From: Saururus chinensis
Taxonomy: Eukaryota > Streptophyta > Magnoliopsida > Piperales > Saururaceae
Direction: 5' to 3'
Length of the DNA stretch: 64,000 nucleotides
NCBI GenBank assembly: GCA_035235625.1
Contig: CP141147.1
Coordinates: 3,213,001-3,277,000 of the forward strand
Shown: positions 1 to 12,923 of the stretch, piece after piece
Layout of the letters: every line of letters starts with the position of its first letter
Numbering within the stretch: the first letter of the stretch is position 1
Notes under the pieces: model-generated
The model's input: the letters and a program-made list of their open reading frames with translations, nothing else
Databases searched by the model: none
Told to the model about the DNA's origin: nothing
Position numbers and translations under genes: made by a program

Positions 1-53
1 CTTCCAGTTGAGGTAGAGTTTTGAGGGTCAAATCCCTGTGGCATACAAAGATA

Positions 54-132
54 CTCTCTCTCTCTCTATGTATCTGTCACTGTGTGTGTATGCATAGAGA
101 GAGAGAGAGAGAGAAAGGGTGTGTGTGTGTGA
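54..132. repeat. CT / GA / GT microsatellite cluster
   Basis: Three short dinucleotide runs follow each other: CT (about 54-67), GA (about 96-114) and GT (about 120-131). The open frame across them is a by-product of the repeats and shows no protein family. Confidence 0.85.
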
Positions 133-420
133 AGGGTGCACAAGTCTTACACATCAAAAAGAAAAAAAAGATCTGCTTCATTGTTGAAAATGAGTATATT
201 AGCCATCAGAAACACTTTTCTTTGGTGGACATGAATAGTACAATTGTCACACTGATATGAACCTTTATGGAGCTGCCCTTGTTTCCTAGCCCAAGTTTCA
301 TATTGGTGAAGTGAGCTTTGGGGATAGATAGAACCCTAATGCTAGTCATTAAAGAATAGTTAACAAAGTTCTGATGAGATTTGTGAAAACCATTAAAATT
401 TCAAAAATGTCACATTTGTG

Positions 421-1110
421 TTACTTAATCATAATCATAATCAAGTAGTACTTTTTCTCAACAATTTGGGGTCGGCGACATGAATTTTATGCCTCCATTC
501 TAGACTATTTTATGCTAACACTTTTATAAGAGATAACATAGTCATATCTTTCCTAATTAATTCCATCCAAGTTCTTTTAGGCCTCCCTCTCCTTCTTTTA
601 ACATCATTTACATAAAACCCTCCAACCTTCTTATTGAGGCATCCATTAGTCTTCTTCATGTATATACTTATTTCTAATCTTTCCTGGTTATTCCACATAT
701 CCACCGTAACATCCTCATTTCAACTATATTTACTTTATCTATATGACTTTTTTTTTGTGTCTAACATTCTGCTTCATAAAGTATTGCGAGCGTAAGTCCT
801 ATAGAACTTATCTTTAAGCCTATTTGGGACTCGTCTATTATACAAAACTCCTTACGCCGCCCTCTATTTTACCCACCCCGTATTAATCCTATGTACCACA
901 TCACTAGTGATATCTCCAGCCTAAATATTAGAATTGCTCATATCTTGACACTTCTTGCCCATCTATTTTGACTAAAGTTGTACCTATAGTTCTAGTATCC
1001 TTAAAGTTAAATTCCATATACTTCATCTTCATCTTCATCTTGCTTATTTTAAAACCTTTTGATTCTAGAGCTTCCCTTCACATTTTTATTACTTGAACCG
1101 GAAAATTGAT
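421..1110 (-). mobile_element. RTE-like LINE, 3' fragment
   Basis: Read on the minus strand this matches the C-terminal part of plant RTE-type LINE reverse transcriptase. It includes an RRRGRPKRTW-like segment close to the 3' end (around 570-600) and, further upstream, a SKTEYMEF-like stretch. The 3' end runs into a short repeat of the type ATAATC/GATTAT (about 428-443), as expected for RTE elements, which end in a simple repeat instead of a long poly(A). The frame is interrupted several times and the 5' two thirds, with endonuclease and the catalytic DD motif, are absent, so this is a 5'-truncated dead copy. A shorter copy of the same 3' end lies at 52985-53140 and a much longer one at 57440-60060. 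Confidence 0.75.
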
Positions 1111-1988
1111 GAGTCATAAGACAGTTCAAGGTTCAGTTGGTTATTAAGAATGGAAAGAAATAGTCAAATCTAGCCCTTATATCCGAAATCTGATTCAGGG
1201 CCCTAGAGGGATTTGGTGTTGATTATATTTTACAAGAGATGCTTAGCATCCTTGCTTTAACCTTTACCGAATTGTCTTGGTCAAACTTTAACTCTAGGAT
1301 TAAAAAGTGTTGGGAATAATGCTTATTGGGTATTGACATTTGTTTTGATGGTGGCATATTTATCCGGATTATAATTAGAGGAAATACCTTGTTCCATGTG
1401 TTCTTATCACTATATTACTGTGGAATAGCACACAGAAAGAGGACATAAGCTAATAAATAAATATTTTGGGCTTGGTTTTTCATGAATTATGATCAAAATC
1501 CATTACTAAAAAGTTAGCAATTACCCACACCTTGTGAAAATACTACCTAGTTGATTTTTGAAGTAAGAATATAATACGCAGGTTGTTTTATGTTATATAG
1601 TAAGTTTTGAAGAAAAAACACTGTTGGGATTGAAATGTCCTGCATAAGTGCCTTCCCGAAACAAGGACTTCAATAGGTCTTTTGGCCCTTTAGACTTAAG
1701 GTTTGCGCACTGATCTGTTTCTCTTTTTGCTAGCCTGTTAGTAATAAAATTCTGGCAATTGGTTCAACATGTTACTAATGAAGCCCAAAATAATCATATA
1801 AGAAAATAGAAGTTGTAGTTAGCTTATCAATGAAAGTGGTAATATAGTTGCTGCATGGAGGGCCATGCTTCTATTCTATTTTCATTTCCATGGTGATATC
1901 TAATTTTGGTAGTTTGTAAACACATTTTTTCATGTCAATGCGGTATTCGCCATGATTGATTTCTTATTCACTCATCCATATCTTACAG
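1111..1988. other. Non-coding stretch upstream of the first visible rhomboid exon
   Basis: AT-rich with no supported ORF. It is probably the rhomboid gene's first intron and/or its 5' flank. The missing first coding exon (about 8 residues, MRPNIVTE-like in the Arabidopsis relative as I remember it) was looked for here and not found. It may be diverged or lie left of the window. Confidence 0.5.
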
Positions 1989-4900
1989 GCGGGACTGCCT
2001 ACTAGGGTGAGCCAATGGTGGAAAGCTGTGCCATTCAATACATCTGGGGTAGTTATTGTCTGTGGAGTCATATATTTGGTGTGTTTATTGGTTGGATATG
2101 ATTCATTCCGTGAGATATGCTTCTTGCCCTCTGCTGTAATTTCACATTTCCAAGGTATATTCTTATTTAAACTAAAACTCCCAAGTCTCATTTCACAATC
2201 CTTAAGTTGCACCTACAGTAATTCCAGTGATCATTGCTAGATAAGATTGCATTTGTGTGTGTGCTTTTTTCCTTTTTCTTTTGTTTTGGGGGGGAATAGG
2301 CTTCCTCAACGGGTTCCTTACTGAATATAAGTTCCTGCCGTTTAGAAGGATGAGGTGGCTGCTGCTATTAATGTGTATTTTTAATTTTGAACATACCGAA
2401 TTCATACTAGTACTTTTGCTAGAGCTATAATGTTGTTCATAGGAACATAAGTTTTTGTGGAAACTGAAACATTTAAAATTATATATGCTTGAGCTTTGTA
2501 CCTGGCAATTATGACCTTTAAGTTCAAGATGCAGATATTTGCTGCTATTACTAAAGTTGGTCTAGATAAACTGTTGAATGATGAATGTCAGTTTGCGGTG
2601 AGCTCTGTCCTTGATTCTCTACTTGCTGAGACCACTTCTGGTATCGAAATGATGTCTTGATTAAACCCTTTTCTATTGTCAACCACTTGTCATCAGTCAA
2701 ACACAACCTAAATGTTTCTAAACTTGTCTTGTCTGTCAAGACTTGTGCAGGCTACATTTATTTGATGATGTTTTAGTCTTTTGTAAAGTTATCTGCAAAG
2801 TTATTCTTGATCTCCGGGGTGTAACTGTCTCCCTTTCTGTGCATGTGTGGGCGAGCAGTGAAAGGCCTGAAAGCTATACTTATGCTACATGTAGTTTTTG
2901 TCTTCTCATGGGCTATTACGCAGGTTAATGTTCTAAGAAATGTACTTTCTAAGAAGTCTTTGTTTTTGTTGTAAAGATGTTTTTGGGCTGAATTTGAGCT
3001 GGACTCGTATGAAACAAAATTCAAAAGGAGAAGGGTGAGTCTAGGATCCATCCTAGCCTTCTTCCTCTTCTTCATCCTCATCTTTCTCCTTCTTCTTCCT
3101 CTTCGTCTCCTTACTCTTCCTCTTGTTCTTTGTCCTTTTGGGGGAGAGGAGCAAAAAAAAAAAAAAAAAAAGACAAAATAGTTTTATATCGAAAATGAGA
3201 AGAATCTTGCAAGATTTAAGCGAGATCTCACCGTGACCATGTAAGCAGGTCAAAATGCCTGGTTACATGGTCTCGTGCCTTGTTGATCCCACAGAGACCA
3301 AGATCTCCTTGAGAAAACCTTGGTGCTACCTTTTTTAAAAGACTCAATGTTCATACGTTATGAACAAAATTGTAATTTTTTCATACGGGGACTTCACAAA
3401 GTTGATGGTATTATGTGTATATGTGACTGAATTAAAAATAAAGTTGTGATGGTTTGAGCACTTCATGAAAAGTACTTGTGTTTTGATTGAAGAGTAGAGT
3501 CGGATGGGTGAGTTTTGGTCTGGTTGATGCCTCCATTGTTCATGCCATAAATTCAAGGTCCTGGTTCCAGCCTGCTTGGTCGGAGTCTTGCATATCAATT
3601 GACAGCCTTATTTCTCTTATGTAGTGTTTCACTTTGCTGATTATAAGTCGCAATACATCAATAAAATGAGAATAGATGTACATCTGAGAATAAATACCTA
3701 CTTGTGTTGTTCTATATCGAGTTAGCCTAGTGCAGTTCATGCTTCCTGCTTGTGGCTTATCCCAGTTACTTTGCCCATCAATGTTCTGGTGAAATTTATC
3801 TGTCCTCGTTTTTTAAGATTATAGTTTTAGGCTAGTTCTCTTGTTTTCTTCTGGTAACATATCTCTTCATTTGTTTTTTAGAAGAAAAGAAAGAAAGGAA
3901 AATAGAGAGAAAAATATGTAAAATAGACTGGAAAACAAGAAATCAGTTACATGTCCATATCACTATTCCATGTGATGCATATTTTTGTGTGGAATCTTCC
4001 ATATTCTTGTATTATTTTAAATATGCGAAATAGTCACAATTGACTAAGTTTTGACATTTTTAGTCATCATATTTGGTTGTTTATTCTTAGCTAAATAGAC
4101 ATTGCATTTTTTTCTTCTCATTGCCATGAGTCTGATTATTTAGGCTTAACCATAGCAATTTGGGGTCCCTTTATTATGAAAATGTCTGACCATTTTCCTT
4201 TTCTGGTTTTTTTAGTCTACAGGTTTTATACATCCATTCTGTTTCACGGTTCACTTCTGCATGTTCTGTTTAATATGCTGGCATTTGTTCCTCTGGGTTC
4301 TGAGCTTGAGCGAATCATGGGTTCCCTTCGCCTGCTTCATCTCATATTGCTACTGGCTACAAGCAATGCTATTTTCCATCTTATTATTGCTTTTGCTGCG
4401 GCCCACAATCCCTTCCACCAATACGAGAATCTGATGAACGAGTGTGCTATAGGCTTTTCAGGTGTAATATTTTCCATGATTGTCATTGAGACAAGCCTGA
4501 GTGGTGTTCAATCTAGAAGGTTAGTTTTGGTTATACAGTTGATTGAATTTTTGAAAACTGGGTTGCCTTGTCCTCTGGTCACTGAATAATGCCTATTAGC
4601 ACTGTGTATTGGATTTGGAATAAGTTGGACCAGTAACTGATAAATCCTGTTAGGCTTTGTAATTAATTGAGCTGTGATGCAATCTTAATAGAGACCAGAC
4701 TCCTAAAATTCATGTTATATTGGCTTTAGTGTGTATAATTGAGCGTCAATAATTGCATAGTGGGAGCTCTTTGGATTGCTTCAGTTTGTATATGGTCGAT
4801 TTTAGCTTGAAATGTGGACACTTTTTCACCAGTTAATGATCCAAACCAATTCTGCTTTACCAGCTAAGACATTTGACCATTAGGTTTCATTGTTTAAGTT

Positions 4901-7900
4901 CTAATCAATGATAGGGATTATGAATTATGGTTGACAATTAATATGCCTTGACTAATATGTACTTAATGTTGGCTTTACAAGCCAGATGTGGATGCTTTTC
5001 ATCCCCTACAGACGAGGATGCTTTTCTTCCCCTGTTTTGGGGATAAATTGTTTGGACTTATAGTCTATGCAAATGTGGATAGTTTAGTTATGGATAATAT
5101 CAGGCCCAAATTTATCTGCATTCCTTAGTCCTACATGTCCTCTGTGTGTGGTTGCTGATTTTTGTGTTCTTATTTTGCAGTGTGTTTGGACTCTTCAGTG
5201 TACCAGCACAATGGTATATATTCATATTTGTTCAGTTGTATGAAGATCAATTTTTTTTTAATATTGTAGTAGTTCATCTTGTTGCAATGGTGTCTTTCTG
5301 CATAAATTTTATGAAACATTTCCATGATTTTAGGTATGCGTGGATCTTACTGATCGTTTTTCAGCTTCTAATGACCAATGTTTCATTATTGGGCCATCTA
5401 TGTGGCATATTATCTGGGTTTGCCTGTCTGTCCTTCACTCTGTTTTAATTTTAGGATTGATCTTTTTCTTCAATTTGACTTTATTGCCGTTTTTTATTTA
5501 TCTTTTGCTGCTTAACACTAATGTTTCGGGTGATATATTTAAAATCTGATAAATTTATTTGATTTTTTATGCCAGACACCTATGGGTTGTTCAATTTCCT
5601 TTTAGCTGGATCCTCATTTTATTCTTCGATTGAAAGTTCCTCCTTGCTTGTAAGTCAATGGTGTACTATCTAGTATATGTTGTTTTCAATATACATACCT
5701 TGCACAGCATCACTGTATGTAAATGGATAAACAAAGAAAATGCTTATATGCACTTGGATTAATAACTTTCCACTTCATATCTTTTCAAGATGTTTAAGAT
5801 TCAAATTAGTGTTTAAATGGTTTCTTGTCCTTAAGTCGGCATGTGTAAGGCGACCGCGATATATTGTGTGCACTGGTGGGAACTCGTCTGGTTACTTGCC
5901 TACACAGTCAAGTACAAACACAGTATCAAGGTATGACTTGATTTACCAATTTTTTTGTAACATTTTGCTGGAAACATAAAATGCATTTTTCTTTCTACTT
6001 GACAGCTCTTTGATTACTGGTGATACATGGAGAAACCTATCATCATGGATACCTCGAAGAGGAACATCTGATCAGGTGCATCACCTTTCTTTTTAATGGA
6101 TACTTTTTAAAAAGTTTAGGGGATTTATCTATGGAATTTCCCCCCTGGTTTTTACCCTCTCAAAGTTTGCATCTCACACATGCCTCAGAATTTTTTTGGC
6201 AAGTGCGCTTGCCATTTTCCATCAACATAGCCTTTCATAATATACCCCTCAAACTTTCCTTGTGCCCTGCCATCACCACCGCAATGCCTCAACCATTCTC
6301 ACTGTAATTGCTACTATTTACCCTGTAGCCACTTCTGCAATCCTGCACTGACAATTACCACTGCAAAACTGGCTTTGCAATCTCCGCTGCAACGTGGCCC
6401 CCTAGATTGTGCATCTGCATCCTACACTGTCATCACCAATGCGATCTGGCATCCACAATGTGCATAGCAATTTTGCTATTATTATTTTCTTCATCAAGAT
6501 CTGAAAGATGAAACGATGGTATAATTGCACTTTATTTTGAAAGCAAAATCACATAGATAGTTCCCTAGACATTCCATTAAACGACTATGAGAAAAATTAT
6601 ACTCCCTCTGTCTGACATTATTATCTCCATTTGAAATCAAATGGAGGGATTAATGTGGGACGGAGGGATTTTTTTTTCAGAAGGGTAAGCTTAATGAGTT
6701 ATGTTTGTAAGAAGTAAGCTAAGAAAGAAAAAGCAGAGGGGATAAGGTGAACAATTGGAACACTTTTTCCACCATATACTTGGGCCCTGACCTAGATGAA
6801 TATCAATCTTTCCATAGAAAACAAGGCTAATTATACGTAACCCCCTTCCTGATACTAAGGTGCGCTCCATTTCTTCTCATCTTATGTGGCATGTGATGCC
6901 CTAATGGAATCTCCATTAGCGGTTGCCACATCAGCTTTTATATGAAATTTCATTATGCCTTTCACTGACTCTTTTGCAGATTGTTCTAGGCAGTTTTTCC
7001 CTAAAAAAGAGCCCACAGACATTAGCCGACAAAAATTAGACTTGAAGAATTTTTCTCTGAATGAAAAAAAGAAAATTTATAAAGTACAAGTTTTTTTTTT
7101 TATACAAGCTAAATGACTAAAACGTCATGATGATTTAAGTTCGATTTAAAGTATGACTCCGGGATGGTCTAAACCCGTATAATTATTAGCTATAGATAGA
7201 GACACCTCATCTGGGTCTGCAATTGGATGCCATCTACACGTGAAGTTTAGAGCACAAAGTAAGAAGTGTGAGTGCATCTCATATTATGAACTTTATGATA
7301 TGATTTTCACTAGTGTCTTTGATTATTCATTAGTTTGATAATAGCTTGTATGAGATGCAAGTAAATGTATTCCCGTTTTACTAAAATGGACGTGTACTCA
7401 TCCAAATACCTTTGTGAAATGAGTCATTCTTCATGTGTTAAATTCTTAACTTTGCATTGAACTTTCAACTTGTTTATTGTTTGGTCTAAATTCTGCGGTC
7501 TAAATTCTGCAGTCAGCTCAGGACAGTGAGAGATTTCCTGGAAGGAGTAGGACACTTGGTTCTGCCAGAAATCAAGCAGGTGCGGAATCTGATTTAAGCC
7601 TACAGGCCAGATTATTGGATGACAGCTTGTTGGATGAAAGGTAATGCCAGAAATCAAGCAGGTGCATTTAGAATGAATATAAGATGAGGCATCTAATATG
7701 AAAGAGCCGTGACAAAAAAATTGTATAAATTTCTTGATTTAGTTCATACAATAAATTGACTAATCAAATCAACAAACAACGTATCTTAATTACCAACAAA
7801 CAGATTTGACTCTTTTTCCAGGCGGAGAAAATGTGTTTTGTTTTTGTAGCAGATTGTTCAGTCTATGCTAGCATGTTCATATAAATTGATAGGCGGCCTA

Positions 7901-10427
7901 GGATGGGAAGATTTGTGAATTATATCTATGGAAGGCCGTATTGATATAGATGACAAGTATCAATTACTATGGATACGAGCACAGGTCGATGATACGTTTA
8001 GTACGCACCGAAACGGGTGTGAACCCTTTGATACATATGAAAAAATGTTTTGACTAATAATATATTATTATAATACTTCTTTTAGAGCATAGCAAGACAA
8101 AAAAAAAGTATGATTGAATAGTGAGCCACAATTAATGAGTAATAACACTATAAAAAATATAAATCAGTTCAAAACACAATATGCATAATAGAAAAACTTA
8201 ATTTGTAACTAACAAATAGTTATCAATTGCACAATATAATATTATATTATCAATGTCTTATTAATTAAAAATACTATAATGTTAACGCAACAACTACAAA
8301 CATTACAACACTTAAAAGGTAGAATCCATAGACCATAGTGCCCATATAAACTATTATTCCCTTCGTCCTATATTAAGTGCTTTAAAATTAGTTCATTTTG
8401 GAACTAAATAAGATATTTAATATGAGTTACATGCATGGAAGGCCGTATCAGTATCGATGATAGTATCGATAACCATAGATGCAAGTGTGTTTGACCCCTG
8501 ACCTTCTTGGTAGAATAATTTTTGAAGCAGATGAGGTTTAGGGCTGAGATCAATGTGAATAGAAAGTAGATAGATTTGTCGTGCATGTGTATCATGGGGT
8601 GAGCAGGTGGATCCAAACTACAAACCATGTGAGTGACACAAGCCGCATAATCAAAATTGCACGGCCCAAAAGCATATGGTGCATATGTAAAAAAAAATAC
8701 TTGTAGTAGATGTGTGTATTTAAATTATGCTTAAATCACATAGAAATTCCATTAATTCTTTACTGCATCTAAGAAAGTTGTATTATCCTTTTATTGATAT
8801 TTTTACAAAATTTGTACAATAATTTACTTAGTAAAGTAATAAAATTTTGTGTTAGGGTGGTATGCAAGAAGTGGAAGACCCAAGTCTTTTTAATAATATT
8901 ATCAAGAAGCCATTAATACACCGTTAAAACAAATTAAAGTGAATGAGTGCACGTCAAACAGGCTGGCACAGTTGGTTGGTGCAGGTCTTTAAGGAAATCA
9001 TACATCTTGGGTTCGAATCTCAGCCCAACACAACAATGTTTGTCGACCGGCTGATATCTAAGAAATGTTTCGAAATCAATTGTTGAAAGCATACCCATGC
9101 TAGTATCTTACCAACAACAACTGATATGGGTATGTATTGACCGATATGCGCCCATATTGGTCGATACTGCCTTCCATGGTTATATCCATAATCTCAATTT
9201 ACTGTATTAGCTAGAGTTATTTGACCTTCTTCATTGTTTTTTACGGAGACTTGTTAGATACAGAACACCATGCATCCTACATGTGTAAATGGCCATCTAT
9301 GTGCTGCTTTTAGGGTGTATACTAATTTTTTTTTTAAATCTGTCATAACGATTTCTTTTTGGATGTTCAAGACATTCAACTGTGGATAACACTACTGTGT
9401 CTCCAGTAACAATGACACCCAATCAGGTAATGCTCATGCAATAAAGAACTCTATGGCTTTGAATTACCTATTTAATTTACTGCTTTGTTCTTTGATAAAA
9501 TATGCAGGGTTCAGTCAGCTTTGATGAACAGGTAGAAAAACTTGTCGCAATTGGTTTTGATAAGGTATATTATAAGAAATTTCTTTTGATTTTTGTTTTG
9601 AAAAACAATCATTTTGTTATCGACCCTGTGGACGAAACTCAATTAAATTAACTGTCTTCATCTTTATACTATGTTGATTTCTGATTTTGATGGGCACGTT
9701 ATCAAAATTTGTTTGCTAAATGTTCCGTAGCCTCCTTTTTGCTTGGATTACAAAAAGTCTGTTGTTTTTGTTTGCTTATGATTCATGAGATGAGCCATTA
9801 GATGTCCAGTATTGCCATAAAGGGAGACAGAAAGCATTAAGTGGTTACCATGTATGAGTTCTACATTGATGAAGTTTTTACGTGTAGGTTTGAGTTTGGA
9901 TTCTGGTGCAAACAGATGTATAACAATTATAATATTTAACCATGTAAATCAACTAAAAAATAAAGCAGATCATGTTCTGACGTTGCTTCTGGCATTTTAT
10001 ATTCTGGAAAGAAAAAGGTTTTTTTTTCAGAATGGAGAAGCAGCTATCAGTCAGAATATCATTGATCATATTAATTATTTAGCACCACAACATGATACTC
10101 TTTAACATGATCATCAAACTATCCACCATTCTGTCATAAAAAAGTAAGAATAAAAATAGTGGGCAATCTGCGTTATATGTGAAGTTAATAAAAGGATAAC
10201 AACAAACCTTTAGCCTATGAATTTCTAACCATCTATCTGCTTATGTGGTTCTGTAGACACAGGTAGAAGTTGCCCTTGCTGCTGCTGATGGAGATCCAAA
10301 TGTTGCTGTAGAAATCCTTATGACCCAAATAGTATGCATTTATTACCATTATTGTTGGAAATGGAACTACTCTCTTCTCTTTGTTGAACTTCGAAACATT
10401 ATTCTTTACTGGTACATGCAGGAGTAA
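1989..10427 (+). CDS. RBL15: Rhomboid-like protease with C-terminal UBA domain (RBL15-like), 12 visible exons
   Basis: Exons by GT-AG splicing with consistent phase: 1989-2154, 4216-4519, 5181-5213, 5334-5425, 5576-5649, 5836-5930, 6006-6075, 7513-7640, 9372-9426, 9508-9564, 10257-10331, 10422-10427. They join to 384 codons plus stop; Arabidopsis RBL15 is close to 400. The part seen starts AGLPTRVSQWW, so a short first exon is missing. Family knowledge: rhomboids are intramembrane serine proteases. The dyad is visible as GFSG (Ser about residue 137 of the visible part) and LLGHLCG (His about 189), with several hydrophobic membrane segments around them. A low-complexity Ser/Arg linker (about 240-335) leads to a UBA domain in the last 45 residues (EKLVAIGFDKTQVEVALAAADGD), which is expected to bind ubiquitin. 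The last coding exon is only 6 nt (GAG TAA). If that intron were retained, the frame would run on about 30 residues. Likely in an endomembrane; substrate unknown. Confidence 0.93.
3056..3172. repeat. Pyrimidine-rich (TTC-like) tract and poly(A) run in rhomboid intron
   Basis: A degenerate CTT/TTC run (about 3056-3125) is followed by an A run of about 19 (3153-3171). Both lie in the 2.06-kb intron 2155-4215. They are simple sequence with no element boundary visible; the A run could be the tail of an old retroposed insert. Confidence 0.7.
6602..6668. mobile_element. Tiny Stowaway-like MITE (about 67 bp)
   Basis: The left end CTCCCTCTGTCTGACATTA and the right end TAATGTGGGACGGAGGGA form an almost back-to-back hairpin. 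CTCCCTCYGT termini are the hallmark of Stowaway (Tc1/mariner) MITEs. The loop is only about 30 bp, so this is an internally deleted copy. It sits in the rhomboid intron 6076-7512. A TA duplication is clear only on the left. Confidence 0.7.
7927..9179. mobile_element. Inverted-repeat element in rhomboid intron (possible MULE-type)
   Basis: The left end TATGGAAGGCCGTATTGATA recurs inverted at the right end (9160-9179, read on the other strand as CCATGGAAGGCAGTATCGAC). Flanks share TTATATC (ATTATATCT left, GTTATATCC right), a 7-of-9 match that could be a degenerate Mutator-type target duplication. A third terminus-like piece at about 8434-8485 suggests a nested or rearranged member, and a similar motif at 52875-52935 marks a further fragment elsewhere. 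No transposase frame is visible. It lies wholly inside intron 7641-9371. Confidence 0.45.
8955..9075 (+). mobile_element. tRNA-derived SINE head, degenerate
   Basis: TGGCACAGTTGG (8964-8975) fits a pol III A box, and GGTTCGAATCTC (9010-9021) fits a B box, about 35 bp downstream as in plant tRNA-derived SINEs. No acceptor stem or cloverleaf can be drawn, so it is not a tRNA gene. The tail and target duplication are not clear. It lies inside the inverted-repeat element of the rhomboid intron. Confidence 0.5.
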
Positions 10428-11467
10428 GTCAAAGTTTAGATTGCATTGGAAGACATCAAATTTCCTCCAAGTTTGGGCAGGCCCCTTTGGGCGACCTTAC
10501 TAGCACTCTAATTAGAAGATAACTTTTGTGCAAAGTTTGTCCGTGTTTGCTCAATGTAATATCTGTTTTTATAAGTGAATCTAACTCTAGGCAGGATGCA
10601 AGATATAGAGGACATTAAAACCAACAGAAATTCATTTTTTCCTTCCAAAATGGTCTGTATTTTTATCATTACTGCGAAGTATAATTTTCTGAGCAGTGTA
10701 ATTTTTTCTTGCGCAGCTTCCCAGTGATGATATTAGATTATCTAACTTGACCAGACATTTGCGACAAATATAATTGGTCTGTATCTGCTTCTTCATAATA
10801 AAAAATGGAAATGAAATGATTGTATCTTGAATTTCTCACTAACACAGTTCGGCCCTTTAGACAAAACTAAAAAGAAATGAAAAGAATTGTGTGTTCAACA
10901 TATTCCTTATGTTTAGTCACCAAAAGTTTTCCCCACAAATTTTGGCAGGCAAAGATAGATTCTGAGAAAGAAAATGCGTTGCCTGGCCTTTGTTTGACTG
11001 TCTTAAGAATCCTGCTGTCGGGACCAGCAGGATATACGAGTAATAAGTTAAGAGAAGTCAAATTTGGGTAGGAGCTGTGATTAACTAGTGATAAAGATTT
11101 CTTATCCAGAAGTGTGGGCGCTCATGTTTCATCGGACTGGCGTATATAAACAGTCAGGACTCAACTAATGCAGATCGGGTGGCAGATAAACGAAGAACAT
11201 ACAGTTCCCTGGTTTGAACCCTAAATGCAGCTCCTGCCATGAATGAAATTTAAAGAGAAGATAGCGGCATAATATTACACTTCGACTGTGATCTTGTATA
11301 GATCCAATGAATCGCAACTTCCAGTAAAAAAAATCAGTGTTTCGATCCGCATTGAGATAAACAGAAGACAAGACAGGCCTCCTCTCTCAAAGTTAACATT
11401 TTAGCCCTTTGCATTTCCCCTAAATCCATTAACATTTCAAGTAAAATGTTTATCAACAAGAAACAAT
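10428..11467. other. 3' UTR and downstream flank of the rhomboid gene
   Basis: The stop codon TAA at 10425-10427 is followed by AT-rich sequence with no further exon. The two overlapping 64-codon frames around 10870-11070 are on opposite strands and have no recognisable family; I treat them as chance. No clear poly(A) signal could be assigned. Confidence 0.4.
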
Positions 11468-11560
11468 AGTCCCTCTGTCCCAGAATCAGTGTCTGTATTT
11501 GAAAACCAAAATGAACTGACTTTACTCTACTTTTATTTTCTAAATTAGACACTGAGAGTA
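11468..11560. mobile_element. Stowaway-like MITE, degenerate right end
   Basis: The left terminus GTCCCTCTGTCCCAGAATCAGTGTCT pairs imperfectly with the right terminus (reverse complement GTACTCTCAGTGTCTAATTTA). CAGTGTCT is shared in both arms. The length of about 90 bp fits the Stowaway members elsewhere in the window. Confidence 0.5.
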
Positions 11561-12320
11561 CAATATTTAGAAAAAAATGATGTCTGTTCTGATGAGCAGA
11601 CTTTTTCTGACAAGGTATGATAATTCTTTAAATGACCCGTAAAGTCCAAATAGTTATTATTTTTGGACAAATTTACCCCCATATTTTCCCCTTCTTCTTT
11701 ACTTCTCCCCATCTTTTTCTTCCTCGAGTTGGATGGCGAAACCAACCAAAAACCGCTGTCTCTCCCTCCCCATTTTTTCCCTCCTTCCCATCTTTTTTTT
11801 CCTTCATCCAAATTGTTGTTGCCAGTTTTCTACTGAGCACCCCATCATCACTGTCATCGGCACTAGCACTACCCCAGCCACCTTCTCCTTCGTCTTTTCC
11901 CCCATCCATGGCGGCTCCAGTGCCACCTCCACTGCACCCTCTTCCCACTACCACAAGCTACTCACCATCACCTCTGTTACCCCCTTATCCTCTAGCACCT
12001 CCTTCCTGACGATGACCTTACCGTCACCGTTGCTACCAAGGACTTCGTCAGCATCAACCTCACTACCCTTGCAACAACCTACTTCTAGCCCCTATTTCAA
12101 CCAGTTTTGGAGCTTCGATGCCCCTGAGATCATCATTCCCACCAACCACCTTATTAGCCGGTTTAAGCCATCCATTTGGAAGGCGTCCGCAACTCTAGTC
12201 GGGAACTATCTTCTAATTGCGATGAAGATATTAGTTGTTGGACTGATGGTCTAATTAGAACCCAAATTAGTAAAGGCCTCAGCCTCTACCATCTCCTTCT
12301 TTCTTCCATACAATCTCTTG

Positions 12321-12923
12321 GATCGAAATGATATTTCTATTTCGTTGTGCGATTGTGCCATTTTTTCACTTCTCTTACTATTCTTACTCTTCAAATAGCA
12401 GTATTGTGGTATAAGATCTTGAATTGGCCCCAGTTGTCGATCCAAGGCGTCAAGCTTTTTTTACTTGAATCTTTGTCTAAAATGTGTCTGAAATATATCT
12501 ATGTATGAACTGAATTTTGACACTATGATTGTCATCCAGTAATCTATGTGTTTTTGCCCACCGACAATAGGATATGAATTTAGAGAGACATTGTGGTAAG
12601 GATGAGTTTGTGGACCGCAAAAGATCGAAATGATATTCCTATTTCGTTGTGCAATTGTGCCATTTTTTTACTTCTCTTGCAGTTCTTACTCTTCAAATAG
12701 CAGTATTGTGGTATAAGATCTTGAATTGGCCCCAGTTGTCGATCCAAGGCGTCAAGCTTTTTTTCCTTGAATCATTGTCTGAAATGTGTCTGAAATATAT
12801 CTATGTATGAACTGAATTTTGACACTATGATTGTCATCCAGTAATCTATGTGTTTTTGCCCATCGACAATAGGATATGGATTTACAGAGAAATTGTGGTA
12901 AGGATGAGTTTGTGGACGGCAAA
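12321..12923. repeat. Two-unit tandem direct duplication, period 302 bp
   Basis: Unit 1 (12321-12622) and unit 2 (12623-12923) are nearly identical along their whole length, with about a dozen differences by eye, so the duplication is young compared with its surroundings. Both units end just inside the start of the small membrane-protein frame at 12876, so unit 1 carries only the first dozen or so codons of it. Confidence 0.9.

Noticed and set aside
3480-3600. A second tRNA-like or SINE-like sequence (GGTCTGGTTGATG ... GGTCCTGGTTCCAGCC).
   Set aside because: The B box is too far from consensus and no tail or duplication is visible.
8358-8440. TTCCCTTCGTCCTATATTAAGTG, like a Stowaway left end.
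   Set aside because: No matching right terminus or TA pair could be found, so at most half an element.
11733-12254. A 173-codon Ser/Thr/Pro-rich plus-strand frame that starts with a signal-peptide-like segment.
   Set aside because: It lies in the C-rich block of repeat family E; the frame is not kept in copy 2 and other frames there are equally open.
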